From contig JBNKKR010000008.1 in NCBI GenBank assembly GCA_050291935.1, forward strand, positions 48,293 through 112,292: a stretch of DNA of 64,000 nt, in the 5' to 3' direction. The notes beneath the pieces were generated by a model. It saw nothing but the letters and a program-made list of their open reading frames with translations. It did not search any database and was not told the origin of the DNA. The stretch is from Desulfocapsa sp050291935 (lineage in GTDB: Bacteria; Desulfobacterota; Desulfobulbia; Desulfobulbales; Desulfocapsaceae). Shown piece by piece: positions 24,981-34,005 of this stretch; position 1 is the first letter of the stretch; each line of letters opens with the position of its first letter. The translations under genes were made by a program, and so were the position numbers.

Positions 24981-26615
24981 TCACATTGAGGATTTTCCAA
25001 GTATGGCGGCTCCCACTCCGTTGCCCACTTCACAATATTTGGGAAAGGTGACAGTGGTGCCAAGTTTTGCAGCAACCTGGGGAAGGAAATATCTTGCTGC
25101 TGCGCCAAGGCCAATAAGCGGTATTTTTAGCTCAAACTGTACTTGTAGCGCCGGGTGATTGTTTCGTGAATTGATAAAGCCGGTGACAGATTTTCCCCAA
25201 TAGTGATGGATAACGTAATCAAGGATCAGGTTTTCGATTTTTTCCTCTGTCATTTGTACGATTTTTTGACAAAAAGCTTCTGTGTCCATTCTTGCCAGAG
25301 AAGCCAAAATTTGAGCACCTGACTCAGCTTGTTTTTTGTCGCCAATATCTATTTTTCCAAGGGCGTGTAAGGCGTCGGTGGGTGTGAATCCCGTTTCAAG
25401 GGTGAGCTGTTCCCTTGCCAGTTGTTCCAACCGTTTTTCCAGAGGGACACCTGAGAGTCCGGTGGCCTGATTAATAGAGCTGATGGTAGCCGCACCGTTT
25501 TTTGCGAGAAAGGAGAGGATTTCACCTTTGTCTCTGTTGTCTTGCAGTTCCGGGATAAGGGTAATACACTTGCTGTCTTGTCCAGCACCCAGCCAGGTAG
25601 AAGGGTCGGGGAACAGAGAGGTCATGGAAAGGGGGATAACCCTTGCGGACTTGAGTTGTACGTTATGGTGCTTATCAAGTCTTACGTGGGAATCACCACC
25701 AACTCCACTGCTAAACATATCCACCGCTTCGACATGGGTCTGCCAGCGGCCGACTTTGCATCCATCCGCAGAAAGGACTGGCTTGCCATTATGGATCATG
25801 GCAATGTCGGTGGTGGTTCCGCCCACGTCAACCACCAGTCCATGTTGGGTCTGTTGTTGGGCGGCACCAAAACCGGCAGTACAAGCGGGTCCACTGGCGA
25901 CCGTAACACCTGCCTGCTCAGAAACATTGGCGATGCCCACCTGATCGCCATTGCCGGCGATTAGTACAATTGGGCAATTGAGTTTGTTTTGTGTTGCCGC
26001 AGCCTGGACTCCAGAGGTGAAGTCACGCATAAGGGGCATAAGTTTTGCGTGGAGCGCAGCGGTTGCCGTTCGCTCCTCCATGCCGGTGATACTACTGATG
26101 TTGTGGGAGCAGAATACAGGTTTGGGGTCCATCATGGCGATGGCCTTTTCTGTTACCATCTCATGGGTGGGATTTTTCATGGACATGGCAGCGCAAACCG
26201 CATAGGAGTCCACTTCGTTTTTAATTCCATGGATTGTATCAACAATGTTATCAAGATCAAGGGGCTCTGCTTCCTCACCGGTGATTGAGTGCCCCCCCTT
26301 AATAAAAACATTGGCAATGATTGGTAGTTTGAAATGTTTCACATAACCGATGATAAAGGCTGCAACCCGGGCACCCTTGTTTTCCACCACCGCGTTGGTG
26401 GCGAGGGTGGTGGACAGGGCCAGGCGTGATATGTGTTTTGGGTCAATATCTGTTTTTTTCAGCAGTTGTTCAAGGGCTTTGGCGGTGGAGGATGCGAGGT
26501 GGTAGTGGTTTGTTACCACTTTTGTACTGGTCAAGACTGTGTCATCTGCAACGTCGAGTAATACCGCATCGGTATATGTCCCGCCGGTATCAATTCCTAT
26601 AATATATGGTGGCAT
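24981..26615 (-). CDS. Hydantoinase/oxoprolinase-family (HyuA-like) protein
   Basis: 544 residues with the ASKHA-type nucleotide-binding signatures of the family: YIIGIDTGGTYTDAVL at the N-terminus, ALSTTLATNAVVE and LVVDVGGTTTDIAMI in the middle, and SSGVGGDSHVRL. Family members use ATP to open lactam or hydantoin rings, or act as acetone/acetophenone carboxylase subunits. No HyuB partner is adjacent. Instead a CBS protein and a beta-helix protein follow on the same strand. Substrate unknown. Confidence 0.88.
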   Translation of the reverse strand: MPPYIIGIDTGGTYTDAVLLDVADDTVLTSTKVVTNHYHLASSTAKALEQLLKKTDIDPKHISRLALSTTLATNAVVENKGARVAAFIIGYVKHFKLPIIANVFIKGGHSITGEEAEPLDLDNIVDTIHGIKNEVDSYAVCAAMSMKNPTHEMVTEKAIAMMDPKPVFCSHNISSITGMEERTATAALHAKLMPLMRDFTSGVQAAATQNKLNCPIVLIAGNGDQVGIANVSEQAGVTVASGPACTAGFGAAQQQTQHGLVVDVGGTTTDIAMIHNGKPVLSADGCKVGRWQTHVEAVDMFSSGVGGDSHVRLDKHHNVQLKSARVIPLSMTSLFPDPSTWLGAGQDSKCITLIPELQDNRDKGEILSFLAKNGAATISSINQATGLSGVPLEKRLEQLAREQLTLETGFTPTDALHALGKIDIGDKKQAESGAQILASLARMDTEAFCQKIVQMTEEKIENLILDYVIHHYWGKSVTGFINSRNNHPALQVQFELKIPLIGLGAAARYFLPQVAAKLGTTVTFPKYCEVGNGVGAAILGKSSM

Positions 26616-26780
26616 GATCTATTTGGGTTAAAAGATGAATCTGAAATACTCTGCATATTCTTGATATACTGCAAAGGAATTTTTGAAGCAATATTGCATT
26701 CATTGTGTCTTGTTATCCTATTGGCTCTGGTGTACCCTTGCAACAAGATAAAATTTGGAATTAATGGGAGATTGGGTGAG

Positions 26781-27593
26781 ATGAGTTTTTTGCAAATAGA
26801 AGGAAAAACCTTCGTGGTGTTTGGGCTTGCCAATAAAAAATCGGTCGCTGCGGCCATTGGCCGGGTACTCTTAAAAGAGGGAGCCAGGGTTATTAATGTG
26901 GTACGTTCAAAGGAGCGTGCCCTTAGTGCACAAAAACTTTTTCCGGATTCACCGGTTTTTACCTGTGATGTGGAGGATGAGAAAAACATTGTTCAGGTTC
27001 GAGGGGAAATAGAGGAGCATCTGGAAAAAGAAGCTGGTGGGCGTATTGCAGGGCTTGTGCATTCCATTGCCTTTGCCAATTATTCCGAAGGGTTAACTCC
27101 GTTTCACGGTACGTTGAAAAAAGATTTTCTGCAGGCTTTTGATATTTCTTGTTTTTCTTTTATATCCATCTGCAATCATTTTAAAGAACTTTTTGCCCAT
27201 GATGCTTCGGCGATAACGATCTCCATTTCAACGACTGCAATGGCTGCGGAAAACTATGGATATATGGCGCCGATAAAGGCAGCCCTGAACTCTTCGGTCT
27301 GCTTTCTGGCAAAGTCCTTTTCCACATTTTCCAATGTACGTTTTAACGCTGTAGCCCCAAGCTTACTGAAAACTTCAGCGTCAGCCGGGATCCCCGGATA
27401 TATTGATTCGTATCTCTTTGCTGAGAAGGCAATTTTGCGAAAAAAGGCGCTGGAGACAAGGGAAGCTGCTGATCTTGCAGCATTTTTGCTTTCTCCTCGT
27501 GCTTCTGGTATTACTGCCCAAACGGTGGTGGTGGATGCGGGGATGTCTGTGAACTATTTTGACTCCGAGATTGTTGCGGGGGCCATTGGTTAA
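26781..27593 (+). CDS. fabI: Enoyl-[acyl-carrier-protein] reductase, FabI type
   Basis: 270 residues from ATG 26781 (GGGTGAG upstream). It reduces the enoyl-ACP double bond with NAD(P)H in fatty-acid elongation. The cofactor loop reads VFGLANKKSVAAAIG as in FabI. The active site has Y159-x6-K166 in NYGYMAPIKAAL, and GLVHSIAFAN precedes it. It is somewhat divergent around the substrate loop (SLLKTSASAGIPGY). pyrF follows 10 bases after its stop. Confidence 0.88.
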   Translation: MSFLQIEGKTFVVFGLANKKSVAAAIGRVLLKEGARVINVVRSKERALSAQKLFPDSPVFTCDVEDEKNIVQVRGEIEEHLEKEAGGRIAGLVHSIAFANYSEGLTPFHGTLKKDFLQAFDISCFSFISICNHFKELFAHDASAITISISTTAMAAENYGYMAPIKAALNSSVCFLAKSFSTFSNVRFNAVAPSLLKTSASAGIPGYIDSYLFAEKAILRKKALETREAADLAAFLLSPRASGITAQTVVVDAGMSVNYFDSEIVAGAIG

Positions 27594-27603
27594 GAGGGAA
27601 AAT

Positions 27604-28323
27604 ATGAAGAGTACAAAATTGATACCGTTGAAGGAACGAATCATTGTGGCCCTTGATGTCGAGAGCCCGGAGCTTGCAAAGGAAATGGTTCGGCGATGTG
27701 AATCCCATGTGGGCTATTTTAAGGTTGGCTTACAGCTCTTTATGGCAAGTTATTTTGAGGTAGTGGACTGGCTTATTGCCAGGGGGCATAAGGTGATGCT
27801 TGATCTGAAATTTTTTGATATTCCGGAAACAGTCAAGCAGGCAGTGGCGCAGGTGAACAGCCGTGGTGTGTCACTTGCAACCATTCATGGTAATGATGCA
27901 ATAATTCGCGCAGCAATGGAAGCACGGGGTGATTTGCAGCTATTGGCGGTTACAGTGCTTACCAGCTTTGGCGAAGAAGATTTGCGGGCAATGGGAATGA
28001 CCCAATCCGTTGAAGATTTGGTGCTGTTTCGTGCGAGGCGGGCCCTTTCCCTTGGTTGTGACGGTGTGGTTTCCTCAGGTCTTGAAGCGGAACGGTTGCG
28101 CAGTGAGCTTGGCAATAAATTGTTGATAGTGACTCCTGGAATTCGTCCAGGAGCCAATGTGGAAGAAAGCTGTGATGATCAAAAACGAATCATCACAGCC
28201 GGACGCGCCGTTTCCAGTGGAGCGGATCATGTGGTGGTAGGACGTCCCATCACCCAGGCAGATGATCCCATTGCGGTTATCCAGGCGATGCAGGCCGATA
28301 TCCGTGATTCTTCGGAAGATTGA
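27604..28323 (+). CDS. pyrF: Orotidine-5'-phosphate decarboxylase
   Basis: 239 residues from ATG 27604, preceded by AGAGGGA. It decarboxylates OMP to UMP in pyrimidine synthesis. The catalytic D-x-K-x-x-D is D67-K69-D72 in LDLKFFDIPET; VVVGRPITQADDP forms the phosphate-binding C-terminal loop. Normal family length. Likely co-transcribed with fabI. Confidence 0.96.
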   Translation: MKSTKLIPLKERIIVALDVESPELAKEMVRRCESHVGYFKVGLQLFMASYFEVVDWLIARGHKVMLDLKFFDIPETVKQAVAQVNSRGVSLATIHGNDAIIRAAMEARGDLQLLAVTVLTSFGEEDLRAMGMTQSVEDLVLFRARRALSLGCDGVVSSGLEAERLRSELGNKLLIVTPGIRPGANVEESCDDQKRIITAGRAVSSGADHVVVGRPITQADDPIAVIQAMQADIRDSSED

Positions 28324-28491
28324 AAACTTCCCTGAAATTCTAACTGCATGAAATTCAAATAACGATTTTGTAATCAAAACAGCCTGAAGAAAACAGGCAT
28401 CCATGTTGCATTATTCTCCCTGTTTTGGAAGCAGATGGTCAACCCCTGACGTGTGAATGTGCATGTTGTCCTCAATACAGAGAGAAGAGAA

Positions 28492-28680
28492 ATGGATATT
28501 GATAAACAAAATTTAAGACCTGCAGGAAAAGGATTTGTTGTGGCATCTCTTGGAGATGGGCTCCCTCCCATGCGCCGTTTGGTAGAGGCGTATGCCGGAC
28601 GGGACAATAAAAAGTATATCAAACTCAATGGCCGTATCTCGCCGTTGCTCCCAAGCCATGGTTTTATTTCTGCAAACTAA
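28492..28680 (+). CDS. Small hypothetical protein (62 residues)
   Basis: AGAGAAGAGA precedes ATG 28492 at good spacing. The product is basic and soluble with GKGFVVASLGDGLPPMRRLV near the middle; no family recognised. It is followed by a copy of the two-hairpin repeat (28755-28833). Confidence 0.5.
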   Translation: MDIDKQNLRPAGKGFVVASLGDGLPPMRRLVEAYAGRDNKKYIKLNGRISPLLPSHGFISAN

Positions 28681-28754
28681 GTTTCTAGTCGCGGGAATTC
28701 GGTTTACACCCGCCGGGTTTCCGCGCATTTCTTTTTGGGAAGTGGCCTTTTCGC

Positions 28755-28833
28755 TACCGGGGTGCTCTCTTCAGTACTCACCTTGGGTGGTGCAAGTTTC
28801 GCAGGAGCAGGTGATCTACCGGGCTCTGCTTTA
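28755..28833. repeat. Two-hairpin dispersed repeat, diverged copy
   Basis: Aligns along its length with 33499-33584 and 39787-39872 (shared blocks AGTTTCG, GAGCAG and CTTTA). Both stems survive: CACC/GGTG and GCAGGAGCAG against CTCTGC. It lies between a plus-strand gene and the 3' end of rimK, overlapping the rimK stop codon. Confidence 0.7.
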
Positions 28834-29736
28834 GCCTTTTCCCATTGTCTTTGTCTTTCCTGGTTGGGCATTATTTTCGATAAAGGTGATTATCTTGTCG
28901 GCAACGTTGATCCCTGTCGCCTTTTCAATCCCTTCAAGACCTGGCGAAGAGTTCACTTCCATAACCACTGGTCCATGGTTGGAGCGAAGGATATCTACAC
29001 CTGCCACGTTAAGCCCCATGATTTTTGCTGCACGTACGGCGGTTGATCGTTCCTCGGGAGTGATTTTGATCTTTTCCGCTTTGCCGCCGCGATGAATATT
29101 GGATCTGAAATCTCCCTCTTTTCCAACACGCATCATGCTGGCCACCACTTTACCGCCAATAACAAAACAGCGGATATCTTTGGCGTTGGCTTCTTTGATA
29201 AATTCCTGCACTAGTATATTTTGTTTTAGACCTCGAAAGGCTTCAATAACACTTTCAGCTGCATTATTTGTTTCAGCAAGGACGACCCCCACACCTTGGG
29301 TGCCTTCCAAAAGTTTGATAACGAGTGGTGCGCCCCCGGCAAGATCAATTAAATCTTGGGTGTATTGGGTGGCATGGGCAAAACCGGTAACCGGTAAACC
29401 GATTCCTCTTCGAGCCAGAAGTTGCAGGGAACGTAATTTGTCACGAGATCGTGAGATCGCCACCGACTCATTGAGGCAATAGACGCCCATCATTTCGAAC
29501 TGTCGCACCACAGCGGTACCATAAAAAGTGATGGAGGCGCCGATACGAGGAATGATGGCCTGGTAGCCTTCCAGGGGCTCTCCCATAAAATGGATAGATG
29601 GCCTGTGGGAAGCGATATTCATATAACAACGCAGTGGATTGATAACCTGTACATCATGACCCAGTTTTTTTGCGCTGGTAAGTAATTTGTTGGTTGAATA
29701 GAGATCTTTGTTTCTCGATAAAATTCCTATTTTCAT
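28831..29736 (-). CDS. rimK: RimK-family ATP-grasp amino-acid ligase
   Basis: 301 residues, close to E. coli RimK in length. ATP-grasp elements: PLVIKLLEGTQGVGVVLAE (phosphate loop), LVQEFIKEANAKDIRCFVIG, and the metal ligands in VVMEVNSSPGLEGIE. The family adds glutamate to ribosomal protein S6, or to LysW/ArgW carrier proteins (LysX/ArgX). Here it is next to a RimB-like protease gene (15 bases upstream) and close to two LysW-like zinc-ribbon genes, which makes its acceptor an open question. Confidence 0.9.
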   Translation of the reverse strand: MKIGILSRNKDLYSTNKLLTSAKKLGHDVQVINPLRCYMNIASHRPSIHFMGEPLEGYQAIIPRIGASITFYGTAVVRQFEMMGVYCLNESVAISRSRDKLRSLQLLARRGIGLPVTGFAHATQYTQDLIDLAGGAPLVIKLLEGTQGVGVVLAETNNAAESVIEAFRGLKQNILVQEFIKEANAKDIRCFVIGGKVVASMMRVGKEGDFRSNIHRGGKAEKIKITPEERSTAVRAAKIMGLNVAGVDILRSNHGPVVMEVNSSPGLEGIEKATGINVADKIITFIENNAQPGKTKTMGKG

Positions 29737-29751
29737 TGTATATCCTATGTA

Positions 29752-30207
29752 TTAGTAAGGAGAAATGGGCATTTTCCCTTGTAAGTATGATGCAGAAGGA
29801 TCCACGATATACCGAGTCATTGCTCTGCGACCCAGGAGTAATTTAAAACGCATGGTGTCTCTGTCGGTGAGGGTGAATTCTGTCTCTAAAGTGTAGTTTC
29901 CAAGGCTAAAACACGAACGAATAACGTAGCGCATTTCTTGATGCCCGCCTGAATCAGTAATAAGGCGCTGGTCGATAACTGGCGCAACGCAGGATATAAC
30001 GATATCCTGTCTCTTTTGTAGGGGGTGGATCTTAAAACACACCATCTCGATATCGTCTTCTGTATACGCTTCAATTGCAAAGGCATGCAGTGCAGATGTC
30101 TTGGCACCCGTATCTATTTTTGCTTTTATCGCCGGGATAGAGAGATCAGGCAATGAGAGCCACTCTCTCCACCCCAGGATTGTTTTTGTCTCGTTGTTAT
30201 AGCTCAT
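29752..30207 (-). CDS. RimB-like retropepsin-type protease
   Basis: 151 residues from ATG 30207. Contains KIDTGAKTSALHA with the single catalytic Asp (D32) of retropepsin-like ATP-dependent zinc protease/RimB proteins, plus LLGRRAMTRYIVDPSASYL. In rimBK operons this enzyme cleaves polyglutamylated substrate made by RimK. The gene order rimB-rimK on the minus strand supports the same role. Confidence 0.85.
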   Translation of the reverse strand: MSYNNETKTILGWREWLSLPDLSIPAIKAKIDTGAKTSALHAFAIEAYTEDDIEMVCFKIHPLQKRQDIVISCVAPVIDQRLITDSGGHQEMRYVIRSCFSLGNYTLETEFTLTDRDTMRFKLLLGRRAMTRYIVDPSASYLQGKMPISPY

Positions 30208-30672
30208 CGTATTTCTTACTAGTTTAGTTTGGGGCAAGGTTACGGCGCCAGTGCAAAACCTGTTCTCAAATGGTTTTTACCAGAAAAATATTGAAAAATT
30301 AAAGGCTAAGGGAGGTCTGCTGTTCCTGTTTCCCATGGGCGAAATTTAAAAACAGGAAGTGTTAGTTCCGGTTAACAGGAAAGCTGAATTTGCAGTTCCA
30401 GTTGTTGGGAAATGCGTAAGAAAAATTTGAACGTTCTTTGAAGGTACTGGATCCATGATACCCCATTCCTGGGCTACAAATGGAAGTACCGGACCTTGTA
30501 TCACCATGCTGTTCTATTTTTTTTATAAGAAGAGTAGTTGGCATTTCTATTGCTATTACCATTGATGAATTGTCCGTGGACCAGTAAACGGCTTGTGTTC
30601 TTTGTACGGTGAAGGATCTGTGAAAGAACAGGGAGATAAGAAATCGACTCTTTAAGAAAAAATGGTGAAATT
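30208..30672. other. Non-coding stretch between rimB-like and LysW-like genes
   Basis: 465 bases with stops in all frames at short intervals. A weak CCTGTTT/AAACAGG inverted pair lies near 30325-30360. No promoter of good quality or RNA structure recognised. Confidence 0.4.
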
Positions 30673-30930
30673 ATGTATGAGTACGGTGGGATGGAGACAA
30701 AGAAAAAGGGGAAACGGGCTCGCTCCTTCGATGTTGAGATACGGAGCTGCTCGTTTTGTGGGAGTTCAAGCGGTATTGAGATATCTGGCGGGCACCGGCG
30801 AAATGATGCGATTTTTTGCCAGGTGTGTGGGGCGGAATACCTGCTGCAAAGTGTAAATCCTGTACGTTTGACTCTTATGGAACAGTACGATGTAGATGAT
30901 TATATCTGGGATGTGGGTATGGATGAATAA
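30673..30930 (+). CDS. LysW-like zinc-ribbon protein with acidic tail ending in Glu
   Basis: 85 residues. A CSFC...CQVC pair makes a zinc ribbon, followed by YLLQSVNPVRLTLMEQYD and an acidic C-terminus DDYIWDVGMDE. The second half aligns with the product of 31443-31628 (IFCQVCGAEY versus IYCDGCGREL; ME/LE-x-YD-x-DDY). LysW amino-group carrier proteins share this architecture and end in EDWGE, the terminal Glu being the attachment point. The resemblance is by architecture; carrier function is inferred. Confidence 0.65.
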   Translation: MYEYGGMETKKKGKRARSFDVEIRSCSFCGSSSGIEISGGHRRNDAIFCQVCGAEYLLQSVNPVRLTLMEQYDVDDYIWDVGMDE

Positions 30931-31073
30931 TCTGTTTATCTTCTGCCAGGGTGGGATACCGTATGTTTTTATCTGTATCCCACCGTAACATATGTAACGC
31001 ACCTCTTTCTTATAGCCAGGCGCTGATCTCTAAATACTTAGAAAACGTCCTGTTTGCCTACGGGAATTTACTG

Positions 31074-31343
31074 CTATTCTATTTCGTCTATATGAGGCGA
31101 AAATGGCTGGAACTCCGTGACAATAATTTCATTTTCTTCCTTATCACCTGTAAAACCACTAACCCTGATATTTTTGCGCAGCACGGGCATAAATGCAGCT
31201 TTGCTGCTCGGATGATGAAGGATATATTTTTTTTCATCATTTGTTAATAGGGCAAAACCAATTATGGTACCATCGTTTCGCCATTTATTAGGGACAAGCA
31301 CTCCAGAAATTGTAACAGTATCTTGAGAGTTCTTCTTTCTCAT
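31074..31343 (-). CDS. Small OB-fold-like hypothetical protein
   Basis: 89 residues from ATG 31343 (CAGGAAA upstream); an ATG at 31403 would add 20. Alternating hydrophobic strands (TVTISGVLVPNKW, GTIIGFALLT, KYILHHPS, NIRVSGFTGD, EIIVTEFQ) suggest a small OB-type barrel. No family recognised. It is downstream of the second LysW-like gene on the same strand. Confidence 0.55.
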   Translation of the reverse strand: MRKKNSQDTVTISGVLVPNKWRNDGTIIGFALLTNDEKKYILHHPSSKAAFMPVLRKNIRVSGFTGDKEENEIIVTEFQPFSPHIDEIE

Positions 31344-31442
31344 TGTTTTTTTTGTTTCCTGTCCTGCTTGAATCGTTGTCGGGTGTAAGGACGGGTTTGC
31401 CAAGTTTTTAACAGGCTTAAGAAGAAAAGAGTCGACGGAGTA

Positions 31443-31628
31443 TTAAAAATCATCCTCGTCAAAATAGTAGTCATCATCGTAGCTTTCCAAAGGCTCAAGA
31501 AGTATCGGGGAAAGCGAGAGGATCGTCAGCTCACGGCCACATCCGTCACAATAAATTTCATCTCCAGGTTCGTTGTCACTGAAAATCGCAATCTCTTCTC
31601 TACAAATGGGGCACTGTTTTGTTCTCAT
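31443..31628 (-). CDS. LysW-like zinc-ribbon protein with acidic tail
   Basis: 61 residues from ATG 31628 (AGAGAAC upstream). MRTKQCPICREEIAIF and IYCDGCGRELTIL form a Cys4 zinc ribbon, then LSPILLEPLE and an extremely acidic C-terminus (SYDDDYYFDEDDF). The layout is that of LysW/ArgW carrier proteins, but the last residue is Phe, so the EDWGE attachment site is absent. Paralogue of 30673-30930. A RimK-family ligase is 1.7 kb away. Confidence 0.7.
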   Translation of the reverse strand: MRTKQCPICREEIAIFSDNEPGDEIYCDGCGRELTILSLSPILLEPLESYDDDYYFDEDDF

Positions 31629-32097
31629 AATTGTTCTCTGTAAAATATTGATGCAGTTGCTTAAGAATGTAATGCTACGACCATCAGCACACTGTATTCC
31701 GTATGCTGGCAATTCGTCAGCAAGCTTTGTGCCATATTTAATGAAGAGAGAGGGTTGTTAGTAAGCCGTAATAATCCAATATGTTACATGGTGTGTGGCA
31801 ATGAGAGGCTTCTTTTCTCATGGCCATGGAAGATAGATGAAAAAATGGGAAAAGAACCAAAAGTTCTCTTTTTGGTTGTTTTGTCTGAAGACAGGTTGTA
31901 TAGCGAGTTGGCAGATGGCATAATTTTATTGATTTTTCATTTAATTGCATAGTCGTACGCTTACCGTATTTTACAGGTGTTAGTACCCTTTTGAGAGGTA
32001 TAAGTGTAATAAAAACGGGTAAGGAAGTGGTGTGGCAGAATCGTTAATTCCATCATTTATGTAAACGGAACTTATATTTCTTGTTTTTGTGGCCAGT
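31629..32097. other. Non-coding stretch before the sigma-54 activator gene
   Basis: 469 bases with only short, unconvincing frames. TGGCAATGAGAGGCT near 31795 resembles a -24/-12 promoter, but its GG-GC spacing is 11 rather than 12. No other element identified. Confidence 0.4.
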
Positions 32098-33498
32098 ATG
32101 AAAAATGTCCTGATTGTAAGTCGAGATGGAGAGAGCGCTGCGGTTTTTAAAAAGAATTGTGGCCAACAAGGGGACGTGGTAGCAGTATCTTCGTTGGTTG
32201 AAGCCCAGGATGTTTTGCGGAAAAACCGGAGTGATTTGCTGTTTATTGATATAGGAATTTTGCAAAAATCAGCAAAGATCAGTGGATACAAGGCAATATT
32301 GCAACCATTTTGGTTGCAATATCCAACTCTTGATATTGTGGTGATGACCACAAAAGAGATGCTTCGCGAAGCCGTATCGGTGGTGAAGCAAGGGGCCAGT
32401 GACTATATCATGTATCCTCTTATTGATGATGAAATTCGTTTGCTGCTCGGAAATCTGGAGGAGGCGCAAAAGGTCCAGTCAGAGCTTGACTATTTGCGTG
32501 ATCAATTTTGGGACCGGGATACCATGCCCTTTGTCCAGACCCGTAGTCCTGCCATGAAAAAAGTGTTTGAGAATGTTCGTTCGGTGGCTCCCACCAGAAG
32601 TACAGTATTGCTAACCGGGGAAACGGGTACAGGGAAAGGGGTGCTGGCAAAACTGATTCATCAACACAGTAATCGCCGGGATGAACAGTTTATCAGTGTT
32701 CATTGTGGGGCAATTCCTGATACCCTACTGGAAAGTGAGTTATTTGGACACGAGAAGGGCGCCTTTACCGGGGCTACAAAACGAAAGCAGGGAAAGTTCG
32801 AAATTGCCAATGGTGGATCCATTTTTTTGGATGAAATCGGGACCATTACTTCTGCTGCCCAGATAAAACTCCTCCAGGTCCTTCAAGACGGAATATTTCA
32901 GCGCATTGGCGGTGAAACGGATACGAAAGTTGATGTGCGTATTATTACTGCGACTAACGAAAACCTCAAACAACTCTGTGAAGAGAAAAAATTCAGAACG
33001 GATCTTTATTATCGACTCAATGTCTTTCCCATAGAAATCCCACCGCTGCGAGAGCGAAAAGAAGATATTCCAGGATTGGTCGAGGTTTTCATAAGACAGC
33101 TCAATAGGTTTCATTCCAAGGGGGTTTTTGACGTCCACCCTCAGGTGATGGAGGCCTTTTTGAATTATTCATGGCCTGGAAATATACGAGAGCTTGAGAA
33201 CATAATGGAGCGGGCTTATATTCTTGAACGTTCTTCAGTGCTCTTACCGGAAAGTTTTCCGGCGGAACTCTTTGCCGATGAAGATACGTTGCCACGGGTG
33301 CAAGTGGATACACTCTTGCCCCTTGCGGAGGTGAGACGACGAGGGGTGGAAGAGATTGAACGCTGTTATCTGAAAGAGGTTTTGGATAAACATGTGGGGC
33401 GGATCAATAAAACTGCTGAAGCTGCTGGTGTTACCACCAGGCAGCTTCATAAGCTTATGAAAAAATATGGTTTAAAAAAAGAGGAGTTTAAGAAATAA
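32098..33498 (+). CDS. Sigma-54 activator with degenerate receiver domain
   Basis: 466 residues from ATG 32098. The receiver-like domain keeps a possible acceptor Asp (D51 in LLFIDIG), but the acidic pair is S8-R9-D10 and the conserved Lys-Pro is Tyr-Pro (DYIMYPL), so it may not be phosphorylated normally. The AAA+ domain is intact (GETGTGKG, GAFTGAT, IFLDEIGT). The C-terminal Fis-like helix-turn-helix is divergent (TAEAAGVTTRQLHKLMKKYG). Two Hsp20 genes converge on it. No cognate kinase adjoins. Confidence 0.9.
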   Translation: MKNVLIVSRDGESAAVFKKNCGQQGDVVAVSSLVEAQDVLRKNRSDLLFIDIGILQKSAKISGYKAILQPFWLQYPTLDIVVMTTKEMLREAVSVVKQGASDYIMYPLIDDEIRLLLGNLEEAQKVQSELDYLRDQFWDRDTMPFVQTRSPAMKKVFENVRSVAPTRSTVLLTGETGTGKGVLAKLIHQHSNRRDEQFISVHCGAIPDTLLESELFGHEKGAFTGATKRKQGKFEIANGGSIFLDEIGTITSAAQIKLLQVLQDGIFQRIGGETDTKVDVRIITATNENLKQLCEEKKFRTDLYYRLNVFPIEIPPLRERKEDIPGLVEVFIRQLNRFHSKGVFDVHPQVMEAFLNYSWPGNIRELENIMERAYILERSSVLLPESFPAELFADEDTLPRVQVDTLLPLAEVRRRGVEEIERCYLKEVLDKHVGRINKTAEAAGVTTRQLHKLMKKYGLKKEEFKK

Positions 33499-33584
33499 AC
33501 TTATACTATCAGGGCACTCTCTTTAGTACCACCTTGAGTGGTGTAAGTTTCGTACGAGCAGGCAAGCTGCTCAACTCAGCTTTA
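33499..33584. repeat. 86-bp two-hairpin dispersed repeat
   Basis: Nearly identical over its full 86 bases to 39787-39872. It holds ACCAC-N5-GTGGT and GAGCAG-N5-CTGCTC stems. It lies exactly between two convergent genes and includes the Hsp20 stop codon, so it may work as a transcription end or mRNA-stability element. Confidence 0.85.
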
Positions 33585-33968
33585 TGCCCCTTGAATTGCA
33601 ATCGTCCTGGGTTTGGCCGCCTCGGACTTGGGAAGATGCAATTTGAGTACCCCGTCTTTTAGTTCAGCATCCACTTTGGAAATGTCGATGGATTGGGGAA
33701 CGGAAAAGGTTCGTTGATATTCCAGGTTTTCAAATTCTTCCCAGCTGGTCGCCCCTTCAGCTGTGATGGTACGTAGTCCAGCAATGTCTAGTTTTCCGTT
33801 GTCAATATGTATGGTGATATTTTCCTTTGTGACCCCCGGCATGTCGGCATTGAGAAGGATTTCATTGTCATTCTCATAGATGTCAACCAGTGGTGTTGCT
33901 ACCGGTACGTGACTTGTTTTTGCCGGTAACGATTCTTCCCTTGTGGTGATGTTTGCTTGCTCGCTCAT
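33582..33968 (-). CDS. Hsp20/alpha-crystallin small heat-shock protein
   Basis: 128 residues. Alpha-crystallin domain from about residue 27 (PLVDIYENDNEILLNADMPG, then SVPQSIDISKVDAELKDGVL) ending in the conserved VLKLHLPKSE and a C-terminal basic-hydrophobic tail. ATP-independent holdase chaperone. Follows the other hsp20 by 37 bases on the same strand, a tandem pair of different paralogues. Confidence 0.93.
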   Translation of the reverse strand: MSEQANITTREESLPAKTSHVPVATPLVDIYENDNEILLNADMPGVTKENITIHIDNGKLDIAGLRTITAEGATSWEEFENLEYQRTFSVPQSIDISKVDAELKDGVLKLHLPKSEAAKPRTIAIQGA

Positions 33969-34005
33969 GGTTCAACCTCTCAAGTGCTCAATAGGAATGG
34001 TTTTG

